Assembly (NCBI RefSeq): GCF_900221005.1
Contig: NZ_OBQI01000003.1
Coordinates: 372,001 to 436,000, forward strand
Reading direction: 5' to 3'
Origin: Blastococcus aggregatus
GTDB taxonomy: Bacteria; Actinomycetota; Actinomycetes; Mycobacteriales; Geodermatophilaceae
DNA: 64,000 nucleotides
A program made the position numbers and the translations under genes. Shown one piece after another: positions 51,715 to 62,341 of this stretch (its first letter is position 1; every line of letters begins with the position of its first letter). The notes under the pieces were generated by a model that had not been told where the DNA came from, did no database searches, and saw only the letters and a program-made list of their open reading frames with translations.

Positions 51715-51749
51715 CGCTCCTCTTCCGTCCGCTGACGTGGTCCATCTCA

Positions 51750-51767
51750 CCTAGCCGAGCGGCTAGG
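51750..51767. promoter_or_regulatory. TetR operator 1
   Basis: Perfect 8-base dyad CCTAGCCG-AG-CGGCTAGG in the TetR/MMPL gap. Confidence 0.65.
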
Positions 51768-51772
51768 TACAG

Positions 51773-51790
51773 CCTAGCCGCCCGGCTACT
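51773..51790. promoter_or_regulatory. TetR operator 2
   Basis: CCTAGCCG-CC-CGGCTACT, a slightly degraded copy of operator 1, centred 23 bases further on (about two helix turns), so two dimers could bind side by side. Confidence 0.55.
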
Positions 51791-51886
51791 GTTCGGGACG
51801 CCGGTACGTCGGACTCGTCGACGCACCCGAGCCCCGCGCGCCGCCGCTCCGGCGCAGCGCGGGGCCACCCCGACCCAGGAGATCTC

Positions 51887-54073
51887 GTGGCAACCCTGCT
51901 CTACCGGCTCGGCCGGTTCTCCTTCCGGCGCCGCGGCCTGGTGACCCTCGCCTGGGTGCTGCTGCTCACCCTCTTCGGCGCCGGCGCGGCCACGCTGTCC
52001 GGGCCGACCTCGGACTCCTTCACCATCCCGGGCGTCGAGTCCATCACGGCGTTCGACACCCTCGAGCAGAAGATGGGCATGGCGGCGGACAACGCCACCG
52101 CCCGCGTCGTCTTCACCGTCGACGACGACGCCACCCTGGTCGACGGCGCGCAGCGCGTGGCGATCGAGGAGGCGCTCGCGGCGGTCGCGCAGGCGCCGCA
52201 CGTGGCGTCGGTGACCGACCCGTTCGTCGAGAACGGTGTCGCCGCGGACGGGCAGACCGCCTACGCCCAGGTGGCCTACGACATCCAGACGATCGACGTC
52301 ACCGAGAGCGACCGCGAGGCGCTGTTCGACGCCGGGCGCAGCGCGGAGAGCGCCGGCCTGCAGGTCGAGTTCGGCGGCGACGCCACCCAGGGCGTGCCCG
52401 AGCAGAGCGCCGCCGAGGTCATCGGGCTGCTCGTCGCCGCGCTCGTCCTGGCGCTGACCTTCGGCTCCCTGGTCGCCGCGGGGCTGCCGCTGCTGACCGC
52501 GATCATCGGCGTCGCCCTCGGGGTCTCCGGCGTCACGATCGCCACCGGCTTCGTCGAGCTGAGCTCGAGCACCCCGACGCTGGCCCTGATGCTCGGCCTC
52601 GCGGTCGCCATCGACTACGCGCTGTTCATCGTGTCCCGGTACCGCCACGAGCTGTTCCTCGGCCGGGAACCGGAGGAGGCCGCAGGCCGCGCCGTGGGCA
52701 CCGCCGGCTCGGCGGTCGTCTTCGCCGGCCTCACGGTCGTCATCGCGCTCTCCGCGCTCTCCGTCGTCGGCGTCCCGTTCCTCACCGCCATGGGCCTGGC
52801 CGCCGCGGGCACCGTCGCCGTCGCCGTCGTCATCGCGCTCACCCTGCTGCCCGCGATGCTGGGCTTCGCCGGGCTGCGGATCCTGGGCAAGCGCGGGCGC
52901 GCCCGCCTCGAGGCCGAGGAGACGGCGACGTCGCCCTTCGGCGAGCGCTGGGGGCGCGCCCTGATCCGCCACCGGCTGGTCGCCCTCCTGGTCACCGCCG
53001 GCGCGCTGCTCGTCGTCGCCGTCCCGGCGCTGGACCTGGAGCTGGGGCTGCCCGACGAGAGCACCTCGGCGCCGGACACCACCCAGCGCCAGGCCTACGA
53101 CCAGCTCAGCGAGGGCTTCGGTCCGGGGTTCAACGGCCCGCTCCTGGTCCTCGTCGAGGGCTCCGGGGCCGACGGCGCGGTCGCCGGCACCGAGCAGGCC
53201 CAGGCGGCCATCGCCGCCCTGGACGACGTCGAGGTCGTCGCCCCTCCGCAGTTCAACGAGGCGCGCGACACCGCGGTCATGACCGTCATCCCGGGCAGCG
53301 GCCCGTCGACCGACGCCACGCAGCACCTGGTCAACACCATCCGCGACCTGAAGCCCGACCTGCGCGCCGACGCGGGCGTCTCGCTCGCCGTCACCGGCGT
53401 CACGGCGGTCACGATCGACGTCGCCGACAAGCTGAACGCCGCGATGCTGCCCTACCTGCTCGTCGTCGTCGGGCTGGCGTTCCTGCTCCTGCTGCTGGTG
53501 TTCCGCAGCATCCTGGTGCCGCTGAAGGCGGTGCTGGGCTTCCTGCTCAGCGTCGTCGCGACCTTCGGTGCCGTCGTCGCGATCTTCCAGTGGGGCTGGC
53601 TCGGCGGGCTCTTCGGCGTCGAGTCCACCGGCCCGATCATCAGCCTGCTGCCGATCTTCCTGATCGGTGTGCTCTTCGGCCTGGCCATGGACTACGAGGT
53701 GTTCCTCGTGACCCGCATGCGCGAGGAGTACGTCCACGGCGCCTCGCCCGACGAGGCGATCGTCGGGGGCATGCGCCACGGCACCCGCGTGGTCACCGCG
53801 GCGGCCCTGATCATGATCAGCGTCTTCGCCGGCTTCATCCTGTCCGGCGAGCCGATCATCAAGACCATGGGCTTCGCCCTGGCGTTCGGTGTCGCGGTGG
53901 ACGCCTTCCTCATCCGCATGACGATCGTCCCGGCCGTGCTGTCGCTCCTGGGCCGCTCGGCCTGGTGGCTGCCGCGCTGGCTGGACCGGCTGTTGCCGAA
54001 CGTCGACGTCGAGGGCGAGAAGCTGACCCGCGAGCTCGAGGACGAGCCCGCCCGGGAGCCCGTCCCCGTCTGA
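51887..54073 (+). CDS. MMPL-family RND transporter
   Basis: A 728-residue exporter with two repeats of six helices and large external loops after helix 1 and helix 7. The signature Asp-Tyr pairs are in GLAVAIDYALFIVSRYRHE near 235 and GLAMDYEVFLVTRMREEY near 600, which relay protons. MMPL proteins export lipids and siderophores in mycobacteria; the substrate here is unknown. The GTG has an AGGAG site. It is divergent from its probable TetR repressor. Confidence 0.9.
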   Translation: MATLLYRLGRFSFRRRGLVTLAWVLLLTLFGAGAATLSGPTSDSFTIPGVESITAFDTLEQKMGMAADNATARVVFTVDDDATLVDGAQRVAIEEALAAVAQAPHVASVTDPFVENGVAADGQTAYAQVAYDIQTIDVTESDREALFDAGRSAESAGLQVEFGGDATQGVPEQSAAEVIGLLVAALVLALTFGSLVAAGLPLLTAIIGVALGVSGVTIATGFVELSSSTPTLALMLGLAVAIDYALFIVSRYRHELFLGREPEEAAGRAVGTAGSAVVFAGLTVVIALSALSVVGVPFLTAMGLAAAGTVAVAVVIALTLLPAMLGFAGLRILGKRGRARLEAEETATSPFGERWGRALIRHRLVALLVTAGALLVVAVPALDLELGLPDESTSAPDTTQRQAYDQLSEGFGPGFNGPLLVLVEGSGADGAVAGTEQAQAAIAALDDVEVVAPPQFNEARDTAVMTVIPGSGPSTDATQHLVNTIRDLKPDLRADAGVSLAVTGVTAVTIDVADKLNAAMLPYLLVVVGLAFLLLLLVFRSILVPLKAVLGFLLSVVATFGAVVAIFQWGWLGGLFGVESTGPIISLLPIFLIGVLFGLAMDYEVFLVTRMREEYVHGASPDEAIVGGMRHGTRVVTAAALIMISVFAGFILSGEPIIKTMGFALAFGVAVDAFLIRMTIVPAVLSLLGRSAWWLPRWLDRLLPNVDVEGEKLTRELEDEPAREPVPV

Positions 54074-54085
54074 CCGGAGCGCGGA

Positions 54086-54934
54086 TCAGAGGCGGCGCAG
54101 GGCCTGCATGGCCTGCGCCGCCATCTGCGCCTCACCCAGGGCGTTGGGGTGCACGACGACCGGGTTGGTGCCCAGCAGCACCGGCTCGATCCAGCGCACG
54201 CCGATCGGCTGGCACGCGTCGTGCCCCTCCGAGACCCGGGTCATGTCGACGTAGGTGACGCCCGCAACCTTGGCGGCCCGCTCGATCGCGTCGTTGAGGG
54301 TCGCCTGGACACCGCGCAGGTAGGGGACGTCACCGGTGGCGACGGGCATCTGCGCGAAGCAGCCCCCGCTGGCCGGCAGGATCGACGGGTAGCCGAGGAT
54401 CGCGATCTCGGCCCGCGGGGCCTTGGCGCGCACCGCCTTCAGCACCTGGACCAGCGCGGGGTAGGTCGTCGTCGTGATGGTGTCCTGGAACGACGAGCCG
54501 TACTGGTCCTTGCAGGGGCTGCCGGTGCCCAGCGTCGAGGCCCCCGCGATGCCGCACCGGATGATCGAGTCGATGAACACGCCGCTGTCGTTGCCGCCGA
54601 TGGTCATCGTGACCACCTGGGTGTCCGCCGTGACCGCGTCCAGTTGCGGGGCCACCCCCGGGTACTGCCCGGTCAGGTAGTCACCGGTGTCGGCGCCCCC
54701 GCAGGTGACGTCGGTCAGCTGCGCGCCGGTGGCCGCGGCGATGACGTGCGGGTAGTTCGCCGTCGAGCGGAGGCACTGCGGCGGCGCGGTCAGGTCGGGC
54801 GGCAGGACGCCGGAGGCCGCGCTGTAGGAGTCCCCCAGCGCCACGTAGCGGACCGGACCGCCGGCCGCAGCCGGGGGCGCGATCAGGACCAGAGCCGCGA
54901 AGAGCACGGACAGGCAGGCAGCGAGACGGCGCAC
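54086..54934 (-). CDS. secreted SGNH/GDSL lipase
   Basis: A 282-residue exported hydrolase. A signal peptide (LAACLSVLFAALVLIAPPAAA) is cut near 25, then ALGDSYS, the nucleophile block, TIGGNDSGVF with Gly-Asn oxyanion residues, and VVVHPNALGEAQMA with the HPN block that ends the triad. About six Cys suggest disulfides. It resembles Streptomyces SGNH lipases and should cleave ester bonds outside the cell. GTG start with a GGAG site; the long upstream frame is antisense to the PEPCK gene. Confidence 0.88.
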   Translation of the reverse strand: MRRLAACLSVLFAALVLIAPPAAAGGPVRYVALGDSYSAASGVLPPDLTAPPQCLRSTANYPHVIAAATGAQLTDVTCGGADTGDYLTGQYPGVAPQLDAVTADTQVVTMTIGGNDSGVFIDSIIRCGIAGASTLGTGSPCKDQYGSSFQDTITTTTYPALVQVLKAVRAKAPRAEIAILGYPSILPASGGCFAQMPVATGDVPYLRGVQATLNDAIERAAKVAGVTYVDMTRVSEGHDACQPIGVRWIEPVLLGTNPVVVHPNALGEAQMAAQAMQALRRL

Positions 54935-55207
54935 GGGGGGCACTCCAGCGGGGCGGGGACAGACCGCCCGGGACAACGACGGGCGGTCCCCGGCGTTACG
55001 GAGGTCACACGCGCGAGCGGGGAAAGTACTCCTTCCGGATGCCCGGCGACGGCCCGCAGGCCTCCCGACGTACTCCTGCCGTAACAGGCCTGACACCATT
55101 CCCGGAGTTTCCCGATCACGGGGCCGCCCCGCAGGCGCGCGAGTGCCGCGGTGGCTGGATCCCGCCTGGGAAGAGAAGGTGGGTCGTAGCGGATGGAGAG
55201 GATCCTC

Positions 55208-57052
55208 GTGACTGCCATAGACGCGGTTCTGGACGAAGCCGGGCTGACGAACGAAGCCGTTCGGTCCTATGTGAAGCACTGGGCGCAGCACACCGGCGCC
55301 GAGCGGGTCGAGGTCGTCAACGCCTCCGACGACGCGCGCCTGATCGCCGAGGCGCTCGAGGCCGGCGAGCTGCTGCCGGCGGGCAAGGGCCGCTACTACT
55401 CGCGGAGCCACCCCAAGGACACCGCCCGCTCCGAGGAGCGCACGGTCGTCGCCACGCACGACGCCGCTGACAGGGGCGAGTACAACAACTGGCGCCCGGC
55501 GTCGGAGATGCGGCCGATGCTCGAGGAGCGGATGGCCGGCAAGTCCGCGGGCAAGACGATGTACGTCGTCCCCTACGTGATGGCCCCGCCCGGCTCCCCG
55601 CTGCAGCCCTACGCCACCGGCGTCGAGCTCACCGACACCCGCACCGTCGTGCTGCACATGATCCGCATGGCCCGCGTCGGCGTGGAGTACGTCAACGAGC
55701 TCGCCGACCCGGAGTACTTCGTCCGCGGCGTGCACGTCACCGGCGACCTGGACAACCTGGGCCAGGGCACCGCCGAGGACCAGCGCTACTTCGTGACGAT
55801 CGCCGACGAGCGCACGATCCTGCACTACGGCTCGTCCTACGGCGGCAACGCGCTGCTGGGCAAGATCGCCCACGGCCTGCGCCAGGCGACCTACGACGGC
55901 TGGGCCTCGGGCAAGTTCCTCGCCGAGCAGTTCCTGCTGCTGGGGATCACCGACAAGGAGACCGGCCGCACGTACCACATCTGCGGTGGCATGCCGAGCG
56001 CGTCGGGCAAGACGAACCTGGCCATGATCCTGGCGCCCGACGCGCTGGGTGACCGCTACCAGGTGCACTTCTACGGCGACGACATCGCCTGGCTGTGGGT
56101 GGACCCCGAGGACGGCCGCGTCTACGCGATCAACCCCGAGTTCGGCGCCTTCGGCGTCGCGAAGGACACCAACGAGGCCACCAACCCGACCGCCGTCGAG
56201 GCGATCTCCGAGGGCACCGGGACGATCTTCACGAACGTCGCCTACAACGAGCAGACGCAGGACGTCTGGTGGGAGGGCAAGAGCAAGACCCCGCCCGCCG
56301 ACGTGACCGGCTGGCGCGACTGGAAGGGCGAGCTGATCTCGGAGCGCTCCGAGGCGGCGAAGGACGAGCCCTGGGCCCACCCGAACAGCCGGTTCACCAC
56401 GACGCTGGCCAACATCCCGAACATCGCGCCGGACTACACGAACCCGAAGGGCGTGCCGGTCGACGCGATCATCTTCGGCGGGCGCACCCGGGACCGCGAG
56501 CCGCTCATCCGCGCGATCACCGACCTCGCCGAGGGCGTCTACGACGGCCTCACCCTGGGCGCGGAGGCGACCTTCGCCGCCGAGGGCACCGAGGGCGTCC
56601 TGCGCTACGACCCGATGTCGATGCGGCCGTTCATGGCCTACTCCGAGGGCCGGTACGCCGAGCACTGGATGAAGATCATCGGTGCCGCGAAGGACCAGCC
56701 GATCTTCGCCCACGTGAACTGGTTCCAGCGGGGCGACGACGGCCGCTTCCTGTGGCCGGGCTACCGGGACAACCTCCGCCCGCTGCTGTGGCTCATGCAG
56801 CTGCGCAACGGCGAGGTCACCGGACGGCAGACGCCGGTCGGCATCGTCCCGACGAAGGAGGAGCTCCAGCTCGAGGGCATGGAGAACCTCCGCGCGGACG
56901 ACCTGGAGACGCTCCTGTCGATCGACACCCATCGCTGGCAGCAGGAGATGGGGCACCGCGAGCAGCACCTCTCGCTGTTCCGCGACATGCCCGAGGAGAT
57001 CTGGGCGGCGCACCGCCGCGTCTCCGACGCCCTGGACGCCGAGGCGAAGTGA
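55208..57052 (+). CDS. pckA: phosphoenolpyruvate carboxykinase (GTP)
   Basis: A 614-residue GTP-dependent enzyme that makes PEP from oxaloacetate in gluconeogenesis. Conserved blocks: EYNNWRPASEMR (substrate), YGSSYGGNALLGKIAH, the P-loop MPSASGKTNLAM, and GDDIAWLWVDPEDGRVYAINPEFGAFGVA, then FVNWFQRG-like HVNWFQRGDDGRFLWPGYRDN. In most relatives the P-loop is FPSACGKTN; here the reactive Cys is Ser. I chose GTG (GAGAGG site, six bases); an ATG 15 bases upstream lacks a site. A strong terminator follows. Confidence 0.93.
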   Translation: MTAIDAVLDEAGLTNEAVRSYVKHWAQHTGAERVEVVNASDDARLIAEALEAGELLPAGKGRYYSRSHPKDTARSEERTVVATHDAADRGEYNNWRPASEMRPMLEERMAGKSAGKTMYVVPYVMAPPGSPLQPYATGVELTDTRTVVLHMIRMARVGVEYVNELADPEYFVRGVHVTGDLDNLGQGTAEDQRYFVTIADERTILHYGSSYGGNALLGKIAHGLRQATYDGWASGKFLAEQFLLLGITDKETGRTYHICGGMPSASGKTNLAMILAPDALGDRYQVHFYGDDIAWLWVDPEDGRVYAINPEFGAFGVAKDTNEATNPTAVEAISEGTGTIFTNVAYNEQTQDVWWEGKSKTPPADVTGWRDWKGELISERSEAAKDEPWAHPNSRFTTTLANIPNIAPDYTNPKGVPVDAIIFGGRTRDREPLIRAITDLAEGVYDGLTLGAEATFAAEGTEGVLRYDPMSMRPFMAYSEGRYAEHWMKIIGAAKDQPIFAHVNWFQRGDDGRFLWPGYRDNLRPLLWLMQLRNGEVTGRQTPVGIVPTKEELQLEGMENLRADDLETLLSIDTHRWQQEMGHREQHLSLFRDMPEEIWAAHRRVSDALDAEAK

Positions 57053-57086
57053 TCCGCGGAGGGCTCACACCCTCCTGAACGCACCG

Positions 57087-57125
57087 GGGCCCGGTGGATC
57101 GGCAGCTCGCCGATCCACCGGGCCC
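57087..57125 (+). terminator. terminator of the PEPCK gene
   Basis: Perfect 17-base arms, GGGCCCGGTGGATCGGC and its complement, with a five-base AGCTC loop begin 34 bases after the stop. Confidence 0.8.
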
Positions 57126-57147
57126 TGTCGCATGCCCCCTCCCCCCG

Positions 57148-57210
57148 CGCCGAGTGCGACGAACTCGTGGTGATCAGCGCCCGATGACCACGAGTTCGTC
57201 ACACTCGGCG
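57148..57210. repeat. 63-base near-perfect palindrome
   Basis: Arms of 28 bases (57148-57175 and 57183-57210, core CCGAGTGCGACGAACTCGTG) with only two mismatches and a seven-base loop. It lies 23 bases after the PEPCK terminator and upstream of a sigma factor gene on the same strand, so termination alone does not explain it. Confidence 0.7.
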
Positions 57211-57278
57211 GCGATCATGCAGCGCCGGCGGGTGCTCGATGCGTCTTATCGGGTGGAGACAGCTGACGGGAGCGCGGC

Positions 57279-57773
57279 GTGACGTTCGAGCAGTTCGTGG
57301 CGGCACAGGGGGCTCCCCTGCTGCGGCTGGCGTTCGTCCTGACCGGCGACCGGCACCTCGCCGAGGACCTGGCCCAGACGGCGCTGGCGGATGCCTACCG
57401 GCACTGGCGGAAGGTGACGGCGGCGCAGGACCCGCCCGCCTACGTCCGCCGGATGCTGGTGAACGCACACCTGAGCTGGCGACGTCGCCGGTCGAGCACC
57501 GAGCGGCCGACCGACCTGCCGGACACCGCGGCCGACCGGGCGGCCGGACCCGGGGACGCCCTCGCGGAGCGGGACCAGCTGCGCATGCTGCTGGCCGGCC
57601 TGGCGCCGCGGGCGCGCACCGTGCTGGTGCTGCGGTACTACGCCGACCTGGACGACGCCGCCATCGCCGAGGCCATGGGTGTCAGCGCGAGCGCCGTGCG
57701 GGCCACCGCCTCCCGGGCGCTGGCGAGCCTCCGGACCACCGCCCTCGCCGAGACCGCCCAGGAGGCGCCGTGA
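57279..57773 (+). CDS. SigE-family ECF sigma factor
   Basis: A 164-residue extracytoplasmic-function sigma factor: region 2 with LRLAFVLTGDRHLAEDLAQTALADAYRHW, a linker (~75-105), and region 4 with LPRARTVLVLRYYADLDDAAIAEAMGVSASAVRATASRALASL-type helix-turn-helix. This is the SigE-70 (ECF41/E-like) group common in actinobacteria. It directs RNA polymerase to unknown promoters. GGGAG before the GTG. Its stop overlaps the start of the membrane partner gene (GTGA). Confidence 0.88.
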   Translation: MTFEQFVAAQGAPLLRLAFVLTGDRHLAEDLAQTALADAYRHWRKVTAAQDPPAYVRRMLVNAHLSWRRRRSSTERPTDLPDTAADRAAGPGDALAERDQLRMLLAGLAPRARTVLVLRYYADLDDAAIAEAMGVSASAVRATASRALASLRTTALAETAQEAP

Positions 57774-58333
57774 GCACCCCGACCGAACAGCAGCTGCGCG
57801 AGCTCTTCGCCGCCGACGCCGCGGGGGCACCCGACCCGGGTGGCCTCGCCGCCCTCACGCTGCACCGGGTGCGGCGCCGCCGCCGCGTCCGGACGACCGC
57901 GGCGACCGGGCTGATCGCGGCCGTGGTGGTCGTCGGCGGCGTGGCAGCCGTGCGGGGCGACGCGGGCCCGGGCGGGGGGCCCGGGCCGTCCGTTGTCGCC
58001 GACTGCAGCTTCGCCGTGTGGTTCGAGGGCACCATGTACGTCGCAGAGGCTCTCGTCCGGCCCCCCGCGGCACCGGTCGCCGAGCTCGGCGAGGCGGAGG
58101 TCGCGTCCTGCAACGACACCGGCCCCCTGCCGGGCGGCGTCGCCCGCCCCGAGACGCCGAGGCGGGTCACCGCCTCGGCGTACCCCGGGTACGGGCCGGA
58201 GCAGGTCCTCACGGTCGCCGACCCGGACGGCGTCCTCGCGCTGCTGTCCGCCGACCTGCCCCGCGAGCAGCGCCTGCCGATCCTCGCCGCGCTCCAGCAG
58301 GCCGGCGCCGAGTGGGCCGCAGCCACGGACTGA
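57770..58333 (+). CDS. membrane-anchored protein coupled to the ECF sigma factor
   Basis: A 187-residue protein with an N-terminal cytoplasmic part (~45 residues), one helix (TAATGLIAAVVVVGGVAAV) near 47-65, and an external domain with two Cys (VADCSFAVWFEGTMYV, VASCNDTG). Its place and coupling suggest an anti-sigma factor or sensor for the sigma factor just upstream, but no anti-sigma zinc motif is seen. Function inferred from position only. A strong hairpin follows. Confidence 0.7.
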   Translation: MSTPTEQQLRELFAADAAGAPDPGGLAALTLHRVRRRRRVRTTAATGLIAAVVVVGGVAAVRGDAGPGGGPGPSVVADCSFAVWFEGTMYVAEALVRPPAAPVAELGEAEVASCNDTGPLPGGVARPETPRRVTASAYPGYGPEQVLTVADPDGVLALLSADLPREQRLPILAALQQAGAEWAAATD

Positions 58334-58343
58334 CCGGGAACGA

Positions 58344-58377
58344 CGAAGGGCCCCGACCTGCTGGTCGGGGCCCTTCG
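58344..58377. terminator. bidirectional terminator between sigma-partner and principal sigma genes
   Basis: Perfect 15-base arms CGAAGGGCCCCGACC with a TGCT loop lie in the gap between convergent genes. Confidence 0.85.
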
Positions 58378-58388
58378 CTCGGCATTGC

Positions 58389-59717
<1,329 letters not shown>

Positions 59718-60078
59718 CGTCGCCTCTCGTGACGGTGTCGGACGGCGTCGCGAGAACCTGCAGTCCTAGCGGAGAGGCCGGCGCGTGCGCGACGAGGAGC
59801 CGGCACGTGCTGAGGATGGGGAGCGGATGTCCTGCGGTACCGGCCTGATCGGCGCGTTCCCGGGGACGACGACCCATTTTAGCCCTCGCCGCCCGTCGGT
59901 GCCGCCACCCGTCCGCCGAGCCGCCCCTTCCGGGGTGAAATCAGGCCGGATCCTCGCCCGGCCGACGTGACGTAGTCCGCATCGGACCCGGACGGGCGGG
60001 GGCGATGGGCCCAGTGTTCCGGACCCCGTCCTCCCGGGCACGCAGGAGTGCGGGACCGGCTGCGGACGGAGGTGGCTC
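59718..60078. other. intergenic region between sigA and the FUSC gene, no gene seen
   Basis: The region is shared by divergent sigA and FUSC transcripts and must hold their promoters, but I cannot place clear -35/-10 boxes. Possible frames are short, without ribosome sites, and shadow the coding strand of sigA or the FUSC gene. Confidence 0.5.
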
Positions 60079-61221
60079 GTGCGGGACGAGGACGGCGGGC
60101 GACGCGCGATCACGGCGGCGCCCGGTCGGGCGCGCCGGACCTGGGCACGCCACCCGCGGCTGGGGATGGCGCTCAAGGCCGCGCTGGCCGCCTCGCTGGC
60201 CTGGGCCCTGGTGCGCGTCGTCCCCGGGCCCGCCGCCGACTACCCGTACTACGCACCGCTGGGTGCGGTGGTCGCCACGTCGACGACGCTCACCGGCTCC
60301 GTCCGCGAGTCGGCGCAGACGGTGACCGCGATCTCCCTCGGCGCCGGGGTCGCCCTGTCCGTGGACGCGCTGGCCGGGCCGAACCTCGTGACGATCGCCC
60401 TGGTGGTCGCCATCGGGGTGCTCGTGGCCGGCTGGCCTCGCCTGGGCAGCGCGCGGAGCTGGGTGCCGACGTCAGGGCTGTTCGTCCTCATCATCGGCAA
60501 CACCAACCCGACCGGCTACGTGCTGGGCTACGCCGGGCTGACCCTCCTGGGCGCCCTGGTCGGGCTCGCCGTCACCGCCGTCTTCCCGCCCCTCCCCCTG
60601 GCACCGGCGCAGGCCCAGCTCCAGCTGCTGCGCGACACGCTGGCCGACCAGCTCGACGACCTCGCCGCTGCGCTGCGCCAGGAGAGCCCGCCGACGGCGG
60701 AGGGCTGGGAGGAGCGCACCCGCACGATCGACCCGGTCCTGGCCGGGATGCGCGCCGCCGTCGAGCAGTCCCTGGAGGCGCAGAGGGGCAACCGGAAGGC
60801 CCGCCGCTACGCGGAGGACGCCCGCCAGCAGGTGCAGCAGGCGCGCGCCCTGGAACGGCTGACCCTGCTGGTCGAGGAGCTCACCGACGCCCTCTCGGCC
60901 ACCGAGCGCGCCGAGTTCGAGCGGGTGGCGCTGGGGCCGGCCCTGCGTCCGGCCGCGGCCCGCGCCCTGGCCGCCCTCGCCGACGCGCTCCGGTCAGTGC
61001 GATACCGGACGGCGGAGCCGGAGGCGTCGCGGGCGGCCGACGAGGCGCTGCGCCGGCTCACCGACGAGGTGCGGCGCGCACGCACGGCGACCCAGGACGA
61101 CCTGTTCGTGGCCGGCAGCGTCGTCGACGCGGTCCGCCGCGGGCTGGTCGCGCTCAGCCCACCCGACGACGTGGTCGCCCGCTCGCTCGAGGCCCCGGAC
61201 CCGCCGGAGGGCGCGCGCTGA
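60079..61221 (+). CDS. FUSC-family membrane protein
   Basis: A 380-residue protein of the fusaric-acid-resistance/aromatic exporter family. Residues ~25-180 are five or six membrane helices (KAALAASLAWALVRVVPGPA and on to YVLGYAGLTLLGALVG), followed by a long helical cytoplasmic part (~185-375). The family exports aromatic acids or polyamines; the substrate is unknown. It lies beside the tryptophan dioxygenase gene, end to end, so a link to aromatic metabolites is possible but unproven. GGAGG site before the GTG. Confidence 0.82.
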   Translation: MRDEDGGRRAITAAPGRARRTWARHPRLGMALKAALAASLAWALVRVVPGPAADYPYYAPLGAVVATSTTLTGSVRESAQTVTAISLGAGVALSVDALAGPNLVTIALVVAIGVLVAGWPRLGSARSWVPTSGLFVLIIGNTNPTGYVLGYAGLTLLGALVGLAVTAVFPPLPLAPAQAQLQLLRDTLADQLDDLAAALRQESPPTAEGWEERTRTIDPVLAGMRAAVEQSLEAQRGNRKARRYAEDARQQVQQARALERLTLLVEELTDALSATERAEFERVALGPALRPAAARALAALADALRSVRYRTAEPEASRAADEALRRLTDEVRRARTATQDDLFVAGSVVDAVRRGLVALSPPDDVVARSLEAPDPPEGAR

Positions 61222-61233
61222 CCGCCCGGCCCC

Positions 61234-62103
61234 TCAGGTGCCGATCTCGGTGCGGACCGCGTACAGCTCGGGGAAGAACGTGAGATCCAGTGCACGCCTC
61301 AGGAACCCCACCCCTGACGAGCCGCCGGTCCCCGTCTTGGCCCCGATCGTCCGTTGCACGGTGAGCAGGTGGCGGAACCGCCACATCTGGAAGTTGTCCT
61401 CGATGTCCACGAGGCTCTCGCACGCCTCGTAGACCCCCCACGGGGTCTCGGTCGCCTCGTAGATGCGCCGGAACACCGGGACCAGTCCGGCCTCGAACCG
61501 CCACGGCTCCCGGACGTCCCGGCCCAGCACCTCCTCGGGGACGGCGAAGCCCGCGCGGGCGAGCAGCCGGAGGAACTCGTCGTAGAGCGTCGGGGCCTCC
61601 AGCAGCTCGGCCAGGAGCTGCCGGGCCGCGGGCTCGGCGTCGAAGACCTGGAGCATCGCGGCGTTCTTGTTGCCGAGCACGAACTCCACCGCCCGGTACT
61701 GGTGGGACTGGAAGCCCGAGGCGTTCCCGAGGGCGCCACGGAACTGCGCGTACTCGCGGGGTGTGAGGGTGGCCAGCACCGACCACTGCTCGGTGAGCGT
61801 CCGCTGGATGTTCTTGACCCGGGCGAGGCACTTGAGCGCGGGATCGAGGTCGTCGGCGGCGAGGTAGCCCCGTGCGGCCAGGAGCTCGTGCAGCACGAGC
61901 TTGAGCCAGAGCTCGCTGGTCTGGTGCTGGACGATGAACAGCAGCTCGTCGTGGTGCTCGGGCCGGCTCCGCGGGTGCTGGGCGGCCAGGAGCTGGTCCA
62001 GGCCGAGGTAGCCGCCGTAGCTGCGATCGGCGGTCAGGTCGGTCCGGATGGACTGCTCGAGAGCGCGCTCGGCACGCTCGGGCTCGTCGGGAGCGTTGGC
62101 CAT
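61234..62103 (-). CDS. kynA: tryptophan 2,3-dioxygenase
   Basis: A 289-residue haem enzyme that opens the indole ring of tryptophan to N-formylkynurenine, the first step of tryptophan breakdown. [36 protein letters not shown], and the C-terminal [22 protein letters not shown] (haem His and substrate Thr-Gly loop) are all intact. It is alone, with no other kynurenine genes in the window, and divergent from mqo. Confidence 0.95.
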   Translation of the reverse strand: MANAPDEPERAERALEQSIRTDLTADRSYGGYLGLDQLLAAQHPRSRPEHHDELLFIVQHQTSELWLKLVLHELLAARGYLAADDLDPALKCLARVKNIQRTLTEQWSVLATLTPREYAQFRGALGNASGFQSHQYRAVEFVLGNKNAAMLQVFDAEPAARQLLAELLEAPTLYDEFLRLLARAGFAVPEEVLGRDVREPWRFEAGLVPVFRRIYEATETPWGVYEACESLVDIEDNFQMWRFRHLLTVQRTIGAKTGTGGSSGVGFLRRALDLTFFPELYAVRTEIGT

Positions 62104-62341
62104 GCCCGAACGCTAGCCCTCGCGGACGGCGCGCCCGCCTCCTCTGGAAGAGTGATCCGGCGTCCCGGAATGGCCGCGGCCTGCACGGGGAAACCCCATG
62201 TCCGGCGAACCACGGACGTCGGGCCTCCGCGGGGGCGAGATAGCTCACACCGCCGGAGCCGCGACTCGGCGGTCGTTTCGTCCGACCATCTAGGGTGCGG
62301 CGCTCCTTGGCGCCCTCCCGCGGTAGGCCAGAGAGGCAGAC

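Noticed and set aside
51671-53779. 702-residue minus-strand frame opposite the MMPL gene
   Set aside because: Shadow of the MMPL gene; Asp/Arg/Gly-rich with no domain.
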